This document shows, piece by piece, positions 61,701 through 64,000 of a stretch of DNA of 64,000 nt. The position numbers and the translations under genes were made by a program. Under the pieces are notes generated by a model. The model saw nothing but the letters and a program-made list of their open reading frames with translations, made no database searches and was not told the origin of the DNA. The stretch spans positions 372,001-436,000 of the forward strand of contig BDSL01000039.1 of NCBI GenBank assembly GCA_003116995.1. Reading direction: 5' to 3'. This DNA comes from Yamagishiella unicocca. Lineage: Eukaryota > Chlorophyta > Chlorophyceae > Chlamydomonadales > Volvocaceae. How positions within the stretch are numbered: the first letter of the stretch is position 1; each line of letters begins with the position of its first letter.

Positions 61701-64000
61701 TGCGGTCGTGTGGTCAATGCGGTCGTGTGGTCTATGTGGTCGTGTGGGCATGTGGCGGATGGGGTGAGGCGGGGAGGTGTCCTCTCCCCGCCTCCCGCAA
61801 CCGCACCCACCACTTGCCCCTCCCCGCCTCCCGCCACCCCGTCACGTCGTCTGCCACTGCCGCCGCTGCCACCACCTGTCTGTCTCGTCACGTGTGCTGC
61901 CACCACCTGTCTGTCCCGTCACGTGTGCCCCTCCATCCCTGCCCCTCCATCCCTGCCCCTCCATCCCTGCCCCTCCATCCCTGCCCCGTGACCTCTCCAC
62001 AGGCTGAGGAGGAGCAGCTGGCACTTGGTGAGTGGGGGCCGGGATGGCTTGTGGCGCCATCCATGTTGTGCCACCCACAATGCTGCCAGCTGCCACCCAC
62101 AATGCTGCCAGCTGCCACCCACAATGCTGCCAGCTGCCACCCACATAGCTGCCGGTGTAGGGGCAAGGCCAAGGCGGCTTGTGGCGAGGCTGGGCGGTGG
62201 GGAGGGTGGATGCGTTGCCGGCCCGGGGGCTGGGCCTGTGACAAGAGCACGTAACGCATCGGGCCCTGCTTGCCTATTTAGGCACCGCGGCGGTTCCGGT
62301 CCTGCAGCCTGCGGTACACACGTGTTCGAATGCGGGCTGCGCACGGCCGACCCACAGCACCCGACCCGGCCCGTAGTTCCCCCAACGCCCGGACCTTACC
62401 CACCCTCTCTTCCTTCACCCTCCCTCCGCCCGGCCGCCCGCCTCAGCCCTGATGCTGTCGCTCCAAGAAGCCCGGGGCGGTCCCGGCGCCGGCGACGCCC
62501 TGCGCCGTGAGATGGCGCTGCGGGTGAACCATGGGTCGCTGGTGGGCGTCGTCGTCGCGGAGCCGGCCTTGAGCTACGAGGAGCTGCTGAACCTGGAGGA
62601 CGTCAAAGTCACCACACCCGCGGTAGGTTCGATGAGTCACCACACCCGCGGTAGGTTCTCCAGCATGCATCTCAAAACGCCTGTCCTGGGACACGCCGAT
62701 CCCGCCGCTGGCCCCCAGCGTCCGTCCGTCGCTAGCTGCCCCCCTCCATGTCCGGTGCCAGACCACGGGTTTCCTCTCATGCCCTCCATGCTCCTGCGGC
62801 TGCGACGGTTGCGTGCGTGTGGTGTAGGTCGATGCGGTGGCGGGGTGACGTGTCCGTGAGGGGTTGCGAGGAAACCCCATGAGGGGAGGGTGGGTTGGGA
62901 CTGGTGAACGCTGCGGAAGGGGCTGGATGGCTGCAGTGCCATGCAGGGCCCTCGCTTGTCGTGCGTGAGGCGGCTCCGAAACCCGTGGAGCGGGCAACAG
63001 CCTGGGTAGCCTGCCCCACATGCAGCCGTTGGCGATCTTGGGGGCAGGCGGGCTCCGATGTCGTAGGTGCCAACGTGTATATCCTGAAGGGGTGATGAAA
63101 CGACGTAGCAAGCGGAAAGGGCCGACTTGTCTGTTTGCTGCCCGGTTGCACACACCCGTCTGACGACTCCAACCAACCCGGCGGCCACCCCGCTGCTCCC
63201 CGCTGCAGGAAGTGCTGGACGCGTTGCCGTACAGCACGTACGACAGCGCCACGTGCGCGCCCAACAGGTGGGGGGCGAAACGCTGGGTGCTGCCGTCAGC
63301 GGCGACTGGGGCAGGGTTGAGCAGGAGCACGGGGTGGTTAGTTGGTAGTTAGTTGACGACTCGGTGGACCGGCTCAGCAGCTCAGCAGTTACGACTCAGA
63401 AGGTCGGCTCAGCTGACACTGAGCCTGTGGGGTTGTACCGTTACTGAGACGGTTTGTACCGTTACTTCCAAACCGCCGATGCCATGGATACGACACCACC
63501 ACGCCGGCGCCTCGGCGCCGCACTGGTATTATGCGCGCGCGAGGTTGTTGGCTCCGGGGGCAGGAGAGACCCGTGCCCCCCATACGTCGGCCTGTTGAGC
63601 TGGGTACCGACATCGCAACCGCAACGCTTCAGTGCGGAACCCGGGGGGAAGAGCCTGGTTGCCCCAGCCGCCCATGCCCGGGGTGTGGGCTAGAGCGAAG
63701 AGCGGAGACAGGCCCTGGGAGGTGACTGATGACCCGTACCACTCAGTAGTGTTCCAAACGTATGTGCCAACGTATGTCCCAAAGCAACGTGTTGTATTCG
63801 TACACAGGTTTTCCTTGCAACCACTCGATGTCCCTTGACCTGCCTCGTGTCCTCTTCATTCCCTCTCCCCTCTCCGCCGGCCCCCCTCGGAACGCTTCCT
63901 CAACCACCTCTCCTGTACGACGCTCACTGCCACTGCTCCACCGGCGCCGCCTGCCTGCCTGCACTTCATCCACGCGACCGTCAGCGCCTGTGCGATCTGT
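58784..64000 (+). CDS. UIM and RING-finger protein, probable E3 ubiquitin ligase (3' truncated by window)
   Basis: Phase-consistent exons: 58784-59270, 59589-61660, 62003-62027, 62447-62622, 63209-63267 and 63985 onward. The first ~850 residues are low-complexity Ser/Ala/Pro/Gly with a Gln/His run (HQHQQQIQQQQHQQQLLQHN). Joining the exons at 62027/62447 creates EEEQLALALMLSLQE, a precise match to the ubiquitin-interacting motif (acidic triplet, central Ala, Ser, terminal Glu). LSYEELLNLEDVKVTTP and EVLDALPYSTYD follow, the spacing commonly seen just before RING domains of plant-type E3 ligases. The last exon begins at an AG acceptor and reads SACAIC, the C-x-I-C opening of a RING finger, as the window ends. 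The Met at 58784 is the first in its frame; an earlier exon is possible. No membrane segment is visible. Confidence 0.78.
61935..61985. repeat. CCCCTCCATCCCTG tandem repeat
   Basis: Four exact 14-bp units lie just before the splice acceptor of the 25-nt exon at 62003. Confidence 0.9.
62069..62150. repeat. 22-bp tandem repeat in E3-ligase intron
   Basis: Nearly four units of ccacccacaatgctgccagc plus tg lie directly after the 25-nt exon that encodes the first half of the UIM. Confidence 0.93.

Overview
The window reads as nuclear DNA of a GC-rich green alga of the Chlamydomonas/Volvox kind. Genes are split by many GT-AG introns, coding sequence is rich in GC-ending codons and in Ala/Gly runs, and introns are full of microsatellites. 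Plant-type telomere-like TTTAGGG runs, a 3' TGTAA signal, a tRNA with an anticodon-loop intron, and LINE and Gypsy-like retroelements also fit. The species cannot be fixed from the sequence alone. Exons were assembled by hand from family motifs, splice sites and codon phase.

Layout: 560-3281 (-) Ap4A phosphorylase; 4189-10380 (+) SelO-type pseudokinase AMPylase, complete in 13 phase-consistent exons; 13001-23145 (-) CAX-type Ca2+/H+ antiporter with repeat-stuffed introns; 25466-25553 (-) intron-containing tRNA-Arg(CCG); 25612-27016 (+) and 28450-30480 (-) 5'-truncated LINE copies; 31380-37700 a nest of broken LTR-retrotransposon pieces (reverse transcriptase, gag-like, RNase H-PHD-integrase) with a 541-bp-arm palindrome; 39623-45055 (-) secretory-pathway glycosyltransferase-like gene; 48085-55784 (-) NOP9-like Pumilio ribosome-biogenesis factor, complete in 10 exons; 56474-56795 (+) two-exon fragment of a short-chain dehydrogenase; 57277-57850 a 258-bp-arm near-perfect inverted repeat; 58784-64000 (+) a large low-complexity protein with a ubiquitin-interacting motif leading into a RING finger, cut by the window end.

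The genes are unrelated housekeeping loci (nucleotide metabolism, redox AMPylation, Ca2+ transport, glycosylation, rRNA maturation, ubiquitin signalling), not an operon or defence island. Ap4A phosphorylase and SelO diverge from a shared 0.9-kb spacer; SelO and CAX converge.

The most unusual material is non-coding. A long hairpin could be a small-RNA precursor. An inverted 41-nt copy of a glycosyltransferase exon lies inside that gene's own intron. CAX has a triplicated 670-bp intronic block. Short repeats recur near intron ends, and their orientation seems to follow which splice site is closest. Repeat families have also multiplied inside NOP9. Nothing was run computationally; family names rest on recognisable motifs.
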